Below are positions 5,121-5,252 of a DNA stretch of 5,252 bases, one piece after another. The notes beneath the pieces are model-generated. The model made no database searches, was not told where the DNA came from, and was given only the letters and a program-made list of their open reading frames with translations. This DNA is from Candidatus Saccharimonadota bacterium (GTDB taxonomy: Bacteria; Patescibacteriota; Saccharimonadia; Saccharimonadales; UBA4665). Where the stretch lies: contig JARIHJ010000005.1 of NCBI GenBank assembly GCA_029288335.1, positions 1 through 5,252 of the forward strand, read 5' to 3'. Every line of letters begins with the position of its first letter. Position 1 is the first letter of the stretch. Both the position numbers and the translations under genes were made by a program.

Positions 5121-5129
5121 TGTTATAAT
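5121..5129 (+). promoter_or_regulatory. Extended -10 promoter of the 5156 gene
   Basis: TGTTATAAT begins 4 nt after the encoded CCA of the tRNA. With the preceding C it repeats the ten bases CTGTTATAAT found before the tRNA gene (5023-5032). The -35 position falls within the tRNA T arm and shows no match. Expected +1 is about 5136, giving a leader of roughly 20 nt to ATG 5156, the only leader of appreciable length in the window. Confidence 0.6.
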
Positions 5130-5134
5130 CTCAG

Positions 5135-5147
5135 TTAGTTGAACTAA
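5135..5147. repeat. 13-nt perfect palindrome at the predicted transcription start
   Basis: TTAGTT (5135-5140) and AACTAA (5142-5147) are exact reverse complements around a single G at 5141. The site sits on the predicted +1 of the 5156 gene, a position typical of repressor operators. It is short and AT-rich, so chance is a real alternative. As RNA it could form only a weak hairpin and has no U-tract. Confidence 0.35.
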
Positions 5148-5155
5148 ACACCAAA

Positions 5156-5252
5156 ATGCTTGATAAATTACGTGACTATAAAAAGCTTCCGGGACTGAAA
5201 CGGCTGCGCGATCCGCGCTCGGCTGGTCTGGCTGTGTTCGTCGTTATAGTGC
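5156..5252 (+). CDS. N-terminal fragment of a probable membrane or exported protein (3' end outside window)
   Basis: An open frame begins at ATG 5156 and runs off the window edge with 32 complete codons. The first 23 residues are strongly basic ('MLDKLRDYKKLPGLKRLRDP'). A hydrophobic stretch then begins at about residue 23 (AGLAVFVVIV) and continues to the edge. This is the pattern of a single N-terminal membrane anchor or a long signal sequence with the basic part in the cytoplasm. I do not recognise the family. An extended -10 box and a palindrome lie upstream, and the A-rich leader has no Shine-Dalgarno sequence. Assignment as a real gene rests on the promoter, the clean start and the positive-inside pattern. 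Confidence 0.65.
   Translation, partial: MLDKLRDYKKLPGLKRLRDPRSAGLAVFVVIV

Noticed and set aside
1..5252. Recoded TGA (glycine) genetic code of some CPR lineages
   Set aside because: TGA serves as the real stop at 185-187 and 4245-4247, in overlaps that fit the gene pairs, and no in-frame TGA is needed to explain any protein.

Overview
The window is a compact, fully coding stretch of a bacterial chromosome with every supported gene on the + strand. It contains no insertion sequence, CRISPR array or phage gene. TGA ends two of the genes (TGA at 185-187 and 4245-4247) and never occurs inside a frame, so the standard bacterial code 11 applies and the recoded Gracilibacteria/SR1 code is excluded. 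The gene content, near-zero intergenic space, start codons sitting almost on top of -10 boxes, and actinobacteria-like ABC and MscL sequences fit a Patescibacteria (CPR) genome, most likely Saccharibacteria/TM7. That assignment is an inference from style and is not proven here.

Layout: (1) 1-1407 is the tail of an ABC ATPase gene overlapping by 4 nt (ATGA) a 407-residue ABC-2 permease with an extra N-terminal membrane segment. (2) 1454-1876 is a soluble 140-residue protein of unknown function. Its promoter, transcription start and start codon lie under a perfect 10-bp inverted repeat. (3) 1887-3318 is a tRNA-dihydrouridine synthase gene followed after 1 nt by mscL, whose product ends in a four-cysteine zinc ribbon. 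(4) 3354-5011 is a second ABC exporter, again ATPase plus permease overlapping by ATGA. (5) 5042-5117 is a tRNA with anticodon CAT, probably tRNA-Ile2 (lysidine type) or else elongator tRNA-Met. (6) 5156-5252 is the start of a further gene cut off by the window edge.

The genes look like two export pumps around a small housekeeping block for tRNA modification and osmotic safety. The recurring regulatory theme is leaderless or nearly leaderless expression. A TATAAT-like box lies 6 nt before the 1454 start codon. A perfect TATAAT lies exactly 9 nt before the starts at 1887 and 3354 and before the mature tRNA 5' end. The downstream pump genes have purine-rich stretches and coupled overlaps instead. 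No gene-free stretch exceeds 50 bases, and no convincing intrinsic terminator was seen.
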